A stretch of 64,000 nucleotides of DNA from Manduca sexta (taxonomy: Eukaryota > Arthropoda > Insecta > Lepidoptera > Sphingidae), in assembly GCF_014839805.1 (NCBI RefSeq), contig NC_051129.1, forward strand, positions 6,762,920 to 6,826,919, written 5' to 3'. The translations under genes and the position numbers were made by a program. This document shows, piece by piece, positions 36,105 to 47,711 of this stretch; position 1 is the first letter of the stretch; every line of letters begins with the position of its first letter. Below the pieces are notes generated by a model. It was given only the letters and a program-made list of their open reading frames with translations, did no database searches and had not been told where the DNA came from.

Positions 36105-38943
36105 GCTGTGTAGTATCAACAGACACACTGGAGTTCAAGTAATAAACTGTAAAACGAATGACGGGAAATACAAGTTAAGTATTATTGTTCAGAGGTAAAT
36201 GATACAAAGGTTTATTGGAATTTGCGGTTTGTGGACGTCAGAGCGGTACGTGTAAAATACCAGCGTGTGGCTCACATTCATAATAGGTATCGTTTTCTTT
36301 TATGCCTCATATTTGTTTGTTTTTTTAATGTTGATGAGTTTGAGTTTTATCCATATAATATTATAAAGGTAAAGTATCTGACTAATCTCTTCCACCTCTA
36401 ATTTTTATTCTACCTTAAGGTGGAGTCGACGCAACAAGCTTCTTCAAGCATGTTGTAGAAAGAAGTAATCTATGAGTGATTCAGTCTCGGACAAATCGTG
36501 TTAGAAGACTAAATATAATATTGCTCGGCCTATGATTGGAACCTAATTTTGCCCAGTCAACAACCTATATACGCTGCTTTAAAAATCAAGAACGTGATAA
36601 ATATATTACCAATTATATCATATAATACCATAGTTTAAAAAAAGTAACCAAAAACTTTAATAGTAGCAGATAGTTAATTTGATGGAAGTCATCAAATTAG
36701 AAATGATATTATATTTGGTTTACCTGCACACATATATACTAAAAGAAGAATTTTGTTATTACACTGCAGATAAAAATCTCTTCAAATTTTAATATCTAGA
36801 ATCCATCGAAGTCAGATATAGATATATTGAATTGTCGTCAGTTAGTGTACGGAATATTCACATTTATAACAGCCGGAAATAGAACGGATATTGTATCGTG
36901 AAGGATCCCTGACGTAAATGCACTAGGAATTTTATTATAACGTCATGGATATTTAAGGATATTTAATTAATAAAACTCAAAATAACTTCGCATTAAAGTA
37001 CGAGTTACATATAACGATGTAATATCTGTGTTTAATATACATAAAGTAAAGTTATGAAACGTTAGCAATTAGAAAGGCACTTAACCAGAATATTAACGGA
37101 ACTATCATGTATGACAGTTTAAAAATTGAGTCTACATACCTAGATAAGTCTAACTAGAAATGTTCGGTATGTGGGGGACCTTGCGAAAGCTCCGCGATCA
37201 ATAGGTTTAAAATATGGGTCAAGCTCGCTTTACTGTGAGTCGTACTTACCTTCAAAACAGGTGAGACGCCCTCTGTGAGTTTTCAATTAGATAAATCATT
37301 AGGAGTCGTGTAATTGTAAATTCTATATACATACAATAATTATTGAAATGAAAGTAGGAATCCAATTTTGTTTGCACGGAATTCATTCTTACACCATTTT
37401 ACTATATGTCAATTAATTATCATGGTTATAGTGTACTTGTGTCTATTAAAGGAAAAACAGACCAGGGATAAGAACGACATCGCAATGTGAAAATCGATTT
37501 ATTGCGAGGTTCTCCCTCACTGCAAAACCGACGCCTTCCTCCTGTTAACATGTAGGAAACTCATAAATTTAACAATTTTGGTTAAACCAAGTAAGATTAA
37601 AATTGACTACAGGAAGGAATTAATTATATTATTTTATTTTTGTTTTATTATCCATGTATTCATCTACCTGTGTGCTTATTTGCATTCACATCGATTTTAT
37701 TGCTACTGCCTTATGAACCTGCCATTTTTACTTTTACATTTATGTAATAATATTAGATATTCCTTGATATAGCAAAGTATGTTTTGAATTAATTAATATA
37801 TTCGTTCTTAGGCATCATTCATATTAAGGAAAATATGGGCACCAGTAATTGCTTAAAGTTCATGCAGACAAGATTTTTTTATATGGACAAGGCAAAGTGG
37901 TTCTGATGTCCCTTATAACAGTAAGTGGAAGGGCCCAGAAGTACGATAAGGAGTTTAACAAGTTCATCAACTATCAGTTTTATAGTAGTGTGGTGTTTCT
38001 CGACGATAAGAAGACAGCATCTACGCGATCCCTTAACGTTTCAACCGTGTGAAATATTATATAGATTTTAAAGTGGAAGCTAGTTAGTGGGCAGGAAGCA
38101 GCAGTCCGTCAGTGGCGGTGCAGTTGCCTGGCCGTTGCTAGTCACGCTCATTTCCGCTCTCCAATCGATAATCAGCTTTATTGATGTGCACTTCACTTAG
38201 ATTGGATTTGCCATTCCCTACATTATCCTGTTGGCCCTTGGATATATGACAATAATTGTTTTAACTTCTTGTTGCTGTTTTGCGATAATTTATTCTTATC
38301 ATATAAATATGTTCCGAGATTTTCGATAGAAAAAATCTCAGTCTCACGGCGTACTTTCGCACCTTTTTATAGTGTTTAAGTGAAGGGAAGTTTATAGCCC
38401 CTACTGTTTCTGGGATACGAAGATATTTGATGTAAAAAGATGGGTTATGACATTTTTATGAAAACACAAGGCAAATATTCATAACTGTCGTGACGTTTCT
38501 TAGTAGATATATATATATATATATACAGTTATTTTATGTAGAGACTATTCGAATGTTACATACATACATACATACATCGGGTTATTTTACCGTCTCTCCT
38601 GACCTATTTATTCACATTAATAAGCAGATCTTAGGTTCGGTAGGTACTTACAAATTAAGGACTGAAGAAATATTTATGTAGTAGGTATTTCATCAATTGA
38701 CCTAATATTGAAGAGAGAAATTTGAAATCAATATAGATTCCTGGAACAAATTTTCAATATCAGGTCTAGTTTTTTAATTCCACTTCAAAGAACTCCTTTT
38801 CAATTTTGTTCTGTCATGTTATCATCCTGAAAGCAATTTCCTAAATTACTGATAAAGTATGAACTGTTTAAAATAAATTACATTAAAGAAGTTATTTTAT
38901 TCATTAAATAGTTTATTAAACGGGCAACGCTATTAAATCAGAA
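36105..38943. other. Intergenic, upstream of the 7TM gene
   Basis: No supported gene. A frame near 37831-38051 (ATGGGCACCAG, then a frameshifted ORF with KFINYQFYSSVVFLDDKK) has coding-like composition but two incompatible frames. It may be a decayed exon or retrocopy. Confidence 0.4.
38507..38577 (+). repeat. (AT)9 and (ATAC)n microsatellites
   Basis: AT run at 38507-38524 and a tacatacata run at 38556-38577, about 30 bp apart. Confidence 0.85.
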
Positions 38944-39216
38944 ATGCATAGTATAAAAATACAAATGAATACAATGGCGCACCAGCCATTCTGCTCTTTA
39001 TTAAACGTCAGAAGCCGTCATTCAAACAGCATGGAGAACTCCTATTACCTTGTGATTAGAAAACGTTTATTATTGATTTTAATTGCCTTTTTGTTAGCAG
39101 TCACTCCAATAGTCATAAAAGCTGCGAATTACGTGACCAATTTAAATTGGGATTTACTTATAGAATGCCAAAAAATATTTTCTAAAATGCTGTATGGCCA
39201 TGAACAAATAAAATAA
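38944..39216 (+). CDS. Possible small membrane protein ORF (unrecognised)
   Basis: A 90-codon ATG-initiated ORF with an in-frame stop just upstream (38917). Residues 36-60 (YLVIRKRLLLILIAFLLAVT and on) form one strong hydrophobic helix preceded by basic residues, giving a signal-anchor-like profile, followed by about 30 polar residues. An AATAAA overlaps the end of the frame. 'attaaatcag' just before the ATG could be an acceptor, so it may be a terminal exon. I recognise no family, and a single ORF of this length in 28 kb of gene-poor AT-rich DNA could be chance. Confidence 0.28.
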   Translation: MHSIKIQMNTMAHQPFCSLLNVRSRHSNSMENSYYLVIRKRLLLILIAFLLAVTPIVIKAANYVTNLNWDLLIECQKIFSKMLYGHEQIK

Positions 39217-40049
39217 ATGTTGGTTGTTAATATGTTGATTTTTTTCTGAATTGTCCAAGGGTTACAAAAATTGAGCTTATACTCATCCTTAAAGCCGGCA
39301 AAATATGAATGTGGAAGCGACGTACACGTGTCTGGATTTTAATTTCGCATTTCATTTCATAAGCGGATATACAGCAGTGAATTTCTACTGTCAGTTCCGA
39401 CAGCCACAACTTTGCATTGATTTTATTTCCAACTAATTGCAGCTGCGGTTCGGAATATGTTACGCGAGGGATATACTCGTACGTTAACATTAAAGAGATA
39501 TTTTGATATTTTATTTTATTTATATTTTATTCTTGCGCTGTTACATTTTCATAGTAATAACACTTTTCAGATTGCTAGTAGCTCCTTAAATAAACAGTCA
39601 GTTAATTTGTGATAGTTTTAGACTTATTAGTTCCTTATCTCTCAGTTTGACAATTTTAAATTTCTATAAAGTAGTCATAATTAATATTTTTCTCTCTCAT
39701 AAGTTCATTAAAAAATTAAAGTTATAGTTTCCTAAAATGGCGTCGATGTGGTACGATAAAAGAGTTACTTCGCTTAAGTTCTGTGTTAACTTGAAAGGGA
39801 TAATGGGGTTAATGAGGAGGTTGTTCACATAGGTATACAACATAAAATCTAACACTAAATTAATCGGAAAACAAAAGTACGTTTTTTACTACTAAAACAT
39901 GTTTAACGAGTAGTAATGTAAGTAACATTTGGATTGTTAACTATAGACCGAAATTTCTTTATTATAGCTTTTAATAGGAAATACAATTATGATAAACATA
40001 CATACATTGTGCCTGTCACCTTAGGAGCTACCCGAAGTGAACATCCTTT

Positions 40050-40375
40050 CCCTCTTAAAATCTAAGTTATATTATAAATGCGAAAGTTTGCAAAAAATTT
40101 TGGATGTTTATAACAAGTAAACGCAGAAACAGCTCAAGGGATTTGGTTGAAAGTTAAAACACACGCATAGACCGTGTTCTGGTTTAACGCTTTTTATCAC
40201 CGTTATTTGCTCCCACGGAAACAATGGTATTTTTTAAATCAGATTTTCAATTAGAAGACGTTGGCATCGTACAGATGGCGCTTTGACTCACTACACTGTT
40301 TTAGAGACCTTTGTAGCGGGAAGGACCCATCAAGCGACGCCGTGGGGAATATCGATCCCCAGTGTATTTTTTTCT
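40050..40375 (+). repeat. Dispersed repeat, possibly Helitron-related
   Basis: 'ttatattataaatgcgaaag' is followed by 'gcagaaacagctcaaggg', 'tttatcaccgttatttgctc', 'acagatggcgctttga' and 'caagcgacgccgtgggg', blocks commonly seen together in lepidopteran mobile sequences. No clean terminus is visible. Confidence 0.4.
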
Positions 40376-40660
40376 TCAGTGCTGGTAGATAAATCCACGA
40401 CTTCTCTAGACATCCAGGAATTTTAGCTTGTTAGAGATTAGGTACTCCACAAATGCTTGTGCTATTTGTTTGATGTAGTACATTTAATAAGCAAAGCAAA
40501 CGCTAGACAAGATTGCGGTAATATATAAGAAGAGAAAGTGCAGTACCTTCATTTTCAGTATATAGTTTATTGTTTATAACCCTTGTAACTCTCCACACAC
40601 TTACGGAACTCTGCGCGTATACGAAATACCTAAAGTCGAACAATTGACAACATTTCAAAA

Positions 40661-42868
40661 TGTAAACGTGCCTAAAACAAAAATACCGTTTCTTAATTTT
40701 TCTACTCTGAGTTCGATTATGAATTTTTAATATTTTTTTAATACTTAATTTCGGAGAAAAAAATTAAAAACCGAAAAATGCTTGATGACGTCACATATAC
40801 GGTTGAATGAAATAGTTCCTTGGTCCACCTTATTATTTATTTTAAAAAACTAAGACACCGTCATTTATCAATGTCAAATGTCAATATTACAATAGATACG
40901 TCACAACTGCAATGATTAAAGAGTATAGAGGATGAGTGATATGGTCACGTGACATGTGGCACATTTAATGCATAAAATGGCGCCGACTCCGCCCCTTACA
41001 TTAGTGATATGCTAGTACCGAAAATTTTGTATCGACATCGAAGAATTAAAAGAGAGACAAACAAGCCCAAAAAAGATCATATACGAAAAGGGCTAGGTTC
41101 TGCCGTAATATAAATATAACAAACCATAATAAACAAACAAACTGAAACTGATTTATAAGTAACAATTGTTAAAGAATGCAGTACCTGTTGTGACAAACAA
41201 CCAGTTGTGTTTGATTTATATTTGTATGTTGCACTATTCCTTGCTAAAAATTTAAGTTACAGATTAAGATATTTACTTAATACATGATAAATGGAATAAG
41301 ATAGCGTAGTCAGCAATTATTTGGTTGGTTTTATTTTATTTTATTATTATGCTCTTTGATCGAGAAACATAACTACGTTTCAGCAAACTAAAATCAATGA
41401 GCGTAAAGATGGTGGTTAAGATAATCAATTATAATAATTATTTACAATAACAACAATATGATTATGTATCTATTTCCGTGTAGGCAAAGGTTGCTCGAAA
41501 CATAAGACCGCCAATTGTAAAAATATATCTTACATTTTATGTTTATGTTATTTCTTTTATGTTTATCTATTATTTTATGTAACAATTCTAATTTTATTCA
41601 TAACAATATATTAAAGTAATATTACTATTAGGTGAAGTATAATAATCATTACTATTTTACTTATCGGGAATATTGTTGGAAAACAGTTATCTTTTACTCG
41701 CGTTAATTAAACGTGTGGTTTATGCATTTCTTCTCAAAATGTAAAGAACGAATATGTGTATTTGGTGTAGGATTCCAATCACGTCGCCCAATATTCTCAA
41801 TTCATTTTGCCTTGGTTTTAATTTTTTTGGTAATCTTAAAAAAAATATTCTAATTTCACTTAGTTTGTCGTTCTGGATAATACAATATTGATGTGTGCTC
41901 TAACATTCTTTCAAAGACAAAATCCGTAACTGATAAACGGGCGTCTGTTAAAATATCGATATCAATAATTTCCAAACAAATCCACCCATCCCTAAGCTCG
42001 TGTGTAAACAAACATAATGATTTTAATGGATATAAATCACGCCTATAAGGGTTCTAAGCTTATCAAACAAGATCCACATATAATTTTAATTGATAAAAAC
42101 ACATCCAAAAAGTAAATATACAAAGATATTTACTAATTTTCGATAAAAACAGTTACTAACCTATGAAAAGATATTTCGGGATCTTTCTTGCGTGAATTCG
42201 ATTTGCATCCTTTCACACAACACTAAGTCACTTTTGAAACTTAACAAATACACTAATAAACAAACTAAACAATTGAGAATATGATTATATTACTTTAAAT
42301 TCAATATTTATGAAGATTTGTTTACATCGTCTGACACTACATGTACTTGCCGACTGGGCTGCAATAAATGGCGTTTCTGCCGCAAGGCGGTCCCAGTGTG
42401 TTGAAGTAAACGAAATAGTGCCATATTCGAAGACAGCAATTATTTTTGTCTTTGTTTGTTGCGTTCCAAATAAGCTTTGAGTAAAAGAGATAGACATATA
42501 TATTGACAATTCTGCGTCAATTTCCCTAACATAAATATAACTTATTCATATAGCTAACTTTTGGGGCCTGTCCTCTTTATATTTAGTCATTGCACAACTG
42601 TCACTTTCAACGAGAGAGACAGAAACAAAAAACTGTCACTTCATTTTTTTTTTCCTGCAAAGCAAAGGTCATTGCGTTTTGAGCCGTATATGTGACGTCA
42701 TTTGGAGTTTACGTCGTTTTAGAATAAAACAAAATTCAAAGTGAAAATCATGAATGAAAATATCTGCATTTCGAAAAAAGAAAAAATATGGGTCTCATCA
42801 TTTTAGATCTAGTTTCATAAAATATAAACATTTTGGTATGTTGAAAATATGAAATGTTGTCAATTGCG
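40661..42868. repeat. Long imperfect inverted repeat (arms about 300 bp) around 1.6 kb
   Basis: The left arm (about 40661-40955) and right arm (about 42567-42868) are reverse complements at several ordered blocks. ATTGACAACATTTCA lies at the outer edge, ATGACGTCACATATACGG about 120-190 bp in, and GTCACAACTGCAATGATTAA-like sequence further in. The spacer has no supported gene. This is the shape of a decayed DNA transposon or foldback element with long terminal inverted repeats. No target duplication is evident. Confidence 0.5.
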
Positions 42869-44677
42869 CGCAACGTACAGGCCGTTAAATTCACCCATAA
42901 AATACACATTAATAAAGCTGTTATTTTAGCGGCAGAAGTGACGATATAGACGATTATTACTAGATATAAATGTTAATGAAAGAGTCATTAAGAGAACAGC
43001 GTGAAAACATAAACAATTAACATGTTTGTACTTTGTACCTTTTAGGAATAGCGATAAATATTATGATGTTGATTACAAATTTTCTATTATCACTTGTTTA
43101 TTTTTTGTACACGAAGGAAATAAAATAATTATGAATTAATCAAAATATTTTATTGATATAATCGAATTTTTGGACTTTGTCGCAAATGTTCAAATTTTAT
43201 ATTACTCATAATATTTTTGTTCACTTGCAGTTATTCCGACTATACTTAATTGGGAAATCCATCGAGTTTAAACCGGTGTTTCGGTAAAATTATGATAAAT
43301 ATCCGTATTTATACCCGTATACATCCGGATCTTCATTGGAACTGAGTTTCTACCGAGGTACCGAGTTTCTCGTAATTGCTATTCTTATCATATCATCTAT
43401 ATTTCACGACATAAATCAAAGAGGTTACTCTCTCAGGCATATGTATTACTTATGTTTTGATAAATGTTTTACGATTTTCCCTAATTATTGTGTAGGTAAT
43501 CGTACACAGTATGTATATAAATACGCAATCGTTTCGTATTCTGTCTAGCAAACTGAAATGAAACTTAGATACTTTATCATCTTTACAAGCATCTCTTACA
43601 GTGAATAAAACCTTGAAATTGGATCTCCGGTAAACAATTTAGCAAAGCTCTGCAACCGACCCGGCACAAGAGTTAATAACTTGTCACTCCCGTGGACTCT
43701 CTTTACTAGACCAAGAGGTCCGAGGTTCAAAATATGCTTGCGAGAGATGTATCGTTTACGGTAAGATATCACTGATCCTGATTTTGGGCATAATGTTAGC
43801 AGAGGTAAAGACGAGTATGTGTATTAATTTATTAACGCAATTTCAAAATTATTATATATAGAGACGACAGTTTAAATTCAACAGCCGACGTCCAAGTTAA
43901 TATCACCATAGCCTAAGCCATAAGTTTAATAGAGTAATTGAACTAGCTTATGTATACGTATTAATTACGCTTCCTGATTGACTGATGTTTGAAAACGTCA
44001 CTATGTAATAAATAATTTCGGCCTTATATAACATGCTTTTTTTTCGTTTATAAAAAAGTAACGCGAACAAATATTACAATATTTTTGTAATATAATCTCA
44101 CTTAAAAGTTTTCATTGAAATAACTCCCATCACCTTCAAAGATCTTTGCTTTTAATAAAACTTTATCCTTGAGCACTTATTTCGCTTGGAAACAATAAAA
44201 GTTTGTTTATATTGATGAAGTATACATATACAGTTTCGAAGCAATTAGTAGATTAATTAGATCTTCAATTAAGTTATTGTTGAAACTCGATCAAGCGTCT
44301 CGACATCACTAACAATGACGAAAATATAATTCGAATAAACAATTTGTTTGAAATAAATTATTTTAATAGGCGCGTTTTTTCTTAATTTTGTGATCAGTAT
44401 CGCTTGCCACAATAAATGTATTTCATATTATAATAATAATTCACAAAAATACACATGGAATTAATCGGTTGTGATTGGCAGAGGAAAGATGAAAATTATA
44501 TAATAGGTGTCTATCGAACTGGAGCCATTAACCCACATAATACCTGAATGTAGTAGTAGTGGCTTTGGCAATGCTTTTCATGCCGTCAATGCAACTTGCA
44601 ACTTTATCTACTGTCACTAATTTCTTCACACTAAGAATACTTCCTGTATAAAATAAAAAGTTTATGGCTACTACATA

Positions 44678-44770
44678 CTAGCTTTTACCCACGTCTTTGT
44701 TCGCGTGAAAATCTTTCCCGGAATATAAAGACGATTATAATTAATTTAGTTTATCTTGGCACTGTCTATA
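44678..44770 (-). mobile_element. Helitron 3'-end fragment
   Basis: CTAG at 44678-44681 with A before it on the plus strand, then 'cttttacccacgtctttgtt' and 'cgcgtgaaaatctttcccgg', a diverged copy of the GC-rich Helitron terminus. The 5' part is missing. Confidence 0.5.
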
Positions 44771-46492
44771 ATACCTGAATGTCACAACATAATTCCAGAA
44801 CTTAATAAACTTAGATTTATATTATTGGACACGTCAGTACTCCAAAGTGAGGAAATAGATAGTTAAATTATGGACGCCATGTAACGTCGCCATAAAACGA
44901 AGGTTGAGCGAAAGGTAAAACTGATTTAACTTCTGTTTTAATTAATTTATTAAACACTTAAATGAAAAGTACCTTAAGCGCTCAAAACTTGAGTTTAAAC
45001 GGAAACTAATTAAAATTGCTATGTTTAAGTCTGACCCACATAGGTTGGTGATTTGAATGAGGATTCAAGAAATCATTAAATAATATATTTTACGTGACTT
45101 CTAACAGAGTATTTAGGTAATACTTTTTAAGATGTAAGTTCCGTAGCACACAGTTCAATATTAAAGTTAAGATGGTTAGGAACACGAAATCATAGCAGTC
45201 CCCTGTGGTATTTTTGGCGGGTTTAACAAAGTACAAAACTGTTTTATGCCTTACAAAATACGACAAAATGGTAAAATTAATTGATAAAATTAATGATTGT
45301 AATAATATTATCTATTATCATGAGGATTCTACTGTGGAAGTGTGTGAAGAAATTTGTGTAAATGTTAGAAGTTACCATAATATACCTATATCACTTGGAT
45401 ATGGATTTAATTACACGCACACACGCCAAGATTCAGTATATTTCTAAATAGATTAGTTCTTTAGCTGCAAAAAATGCACACAGGGCGTTCCATTTTGGAA
45501 AATTTCAATAAAAAATCTTATAAATATGGAGTTAGATTCGTAATTGCTTTCATCAATGTATGACTTTATGTTCAATAGTTAGACGTGAAAGTTGAAGCGT
45601 TACTCATACAAGGCAAACGTTAAATAAATAGGCAGTTATTGAGGCCATTGTCCATGGGAATGTCCACTGCGTCAAACCTGTCAATATTTAAGAGTAAAAT
45701 GACACGCATTCGTTTGAACTCTTTTCTGTGGCATAATTTCTATTAGAAATTGCTAATTTATATCCCAAATGTTTTTTTTTGTCGATACTTAGCAAATCGC
45801 GTAATGGCTAAACGTATTTGGATTAAATTTTGGCATACATGTGGACCAAGTTCTCGATTATCATCAAGGTTATCTTTACTACGAAAAATGATTGACGAGA
45901 GTTTCAATCTAGAGAAAGTTTTCTCGCGGGTAGACAATATTAATTGCATAGATATACTTGAATATTAATTATATCTACGTCAGATTTATCATAAGACGTA
46001 TTTGTGTTTAGCTTTACTTCAATGTGGTTTTCGTTCATTTGTGTAAGCAAAATCCGTTGTCTCATTTACATTATAATTACCCTTTGTACGCTTCAAAGTA
46101 CAACATTTTCATTTCACGTTAAAACTGAAGCTTAATGACTGAATTATTGATTTTCGGTGCGCAGAAGCGAGGTTTTAAATAACAGCTTTCATCATAATAT
46201 GAAATGCAGAAACACTATTTTTCTGCGATTTTGTTTACGTGTACTATGAACATAAATATATTTACTTTCATAGACGCAGGAGGGAGCCTGTCGTGATGTG
46301 TTTTAGTCCAATAGATAGTTTTGAAAATATAAAGGAAAAAGATATCGTCTTTAACTTTAGTTCGAATCGTCACTGTTGACATCAACCCCCTGTCTGTGCA
46401 GTTAATATATACGAAGACAACAATAACTACCTTTATCATACAACCGGTAAATACTTACAGTAAATAAATGATAATCCCGTAATATTCAATTA

Positions 46493-46686
46493 TTAGCTTT
46501 TGCCCGCGGCTCCACCCGTGTAGAAAAGTTCATCCGAGATAAATATTTTCTCGGGATAAAAAGTAGTCTATAGCACTCAAGTGTAACGTCGCTTCCTATT
46601 ATTGAAAAAATAAATAGGTTTAGTAGTTTCTGAGATAAGCGCGTTCATACAAACAAATAAACTCTTCAGCTTTATATATTAGTACT
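46493..46686 (-). mobile_element. Non-autonomous Helitron, about 194 bp
   Basis: On the minus strand it ends CCGCGGGCAAAAGCTAA (CTAA satisfies CTRR), and the 5' end resembles TCTATACTAATATATAAAGC with mutations. Internal 'gcgcttatctcagaaactac' is typical of the family. Nearly full-length. Confidence 0.6.
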
Positions 46687-47047
46687 AATATGAACTATAT
46701 AATATTCGTAGTCTACATATTTGGCGATAAGAACTATTTACCTGTTAAATGTACCTATGACGTCAATTAATCGTCTATTGAATCCTATAGGTATATACCT
46801 ACGCACCAGCAGTAGTCAGCAACAGATTTATTTCAATTATTAGCACGGAAAACCAATTACATTAATTAATATATTATTATTATTATATAGTATAAATTAA
46901 TAAAATTTAACGTGTTATCGATACTAATAAAAACTTTGATTGCAAACGTTTCGCTGTTATCGAAATGTTTGTAACCTAAATGTTTTACATATATCCTCAC
47001 TTACTTATTTAGCAGCATGTTTTCACATATGGGGTGACAGACAGGGA

Positions 47048-47057
47048 GGGGGGGGGG
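47048..47057 (+). repeat. G10 homopolymer
   Basis: In 'cagggagggggggggg' before 'acggtcgagg'. Same GGGA-Gn design as at 24191-24206. Confidence 0.9.
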
Positions 47058-47711
47058 ACGGTCGAGGTTCCACTATTTGATATTTGCGCCTCTTTTACCA
47101 AAACTGTTAGGTGACAAACACCAATAATACTTCTTTCCATTTTCACACTTCAGTATACGGTAACCTAATGATTGTTATGTTTAGAGAACAGAAATTGCCA
47201 GTTAGGTAAAACTGTTTGTTTCAAAGCGCGACTGCCTGTGGTTATTGATATTAAGTTCAATAATCAATGAATAGAAAAAGGATTTATCTGCTAGTACTAT
47301 TAATCTTGATGATGTCACCAAAGAAAAAACGTTTCCATGGGTTTGCCTGAGAGATCCCTATTAATTCCTTTTTCTAACACAATTTCTAGGGTCTACACTT
47401 AAAACATAAAGAATAAATTCTTCAAAATACCATAGTATGCAGATCGCGTTCTGCTTTTTGCCTCTGAGAATATATTGACCCTCAAATAGCAATTCAGTCA
47501 TCGGCTATAAGTTCTAAAGTGGTTTTGATGATGCTACTAAATAAACTAAATAAAATTACTAAATAAAACTGTCACTTTCTCGAAATTCTATATTATTGTT
47601 TAGATGGATAATAATTCCTGCAAAATATAATATACTTACATCAATACCGACGTAGCAAGAATTGAATTACCGCACGGAGAGTTCCGTTGTTTGATTATAA
47701 TGGCAAATCTA

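Larger units (their letters stand above)
42869..47711. other. Intergenic, gene-poor
   Basis: Only Helitron pieces (44678-44770, 46493-46686) and a short Helitron-like block at 45780-45860 ('ggattaaattttggcatac') are recognisable, plus the G10 run. No gene seen. Confidence 0.5.

Noticed and set aside
43673..43750. Another tRNA or SINE ('gaggtccgaggttcaaaa')
   Set aside because: Only a weak B-box resemblance; no A box and no match to the SINE body.
45205..45447. 80-codon plus-strand ORF
   Set aside because: The first codon is not ATG; no domain, no splice or promoter support; amino-acid content follows the AT bias.
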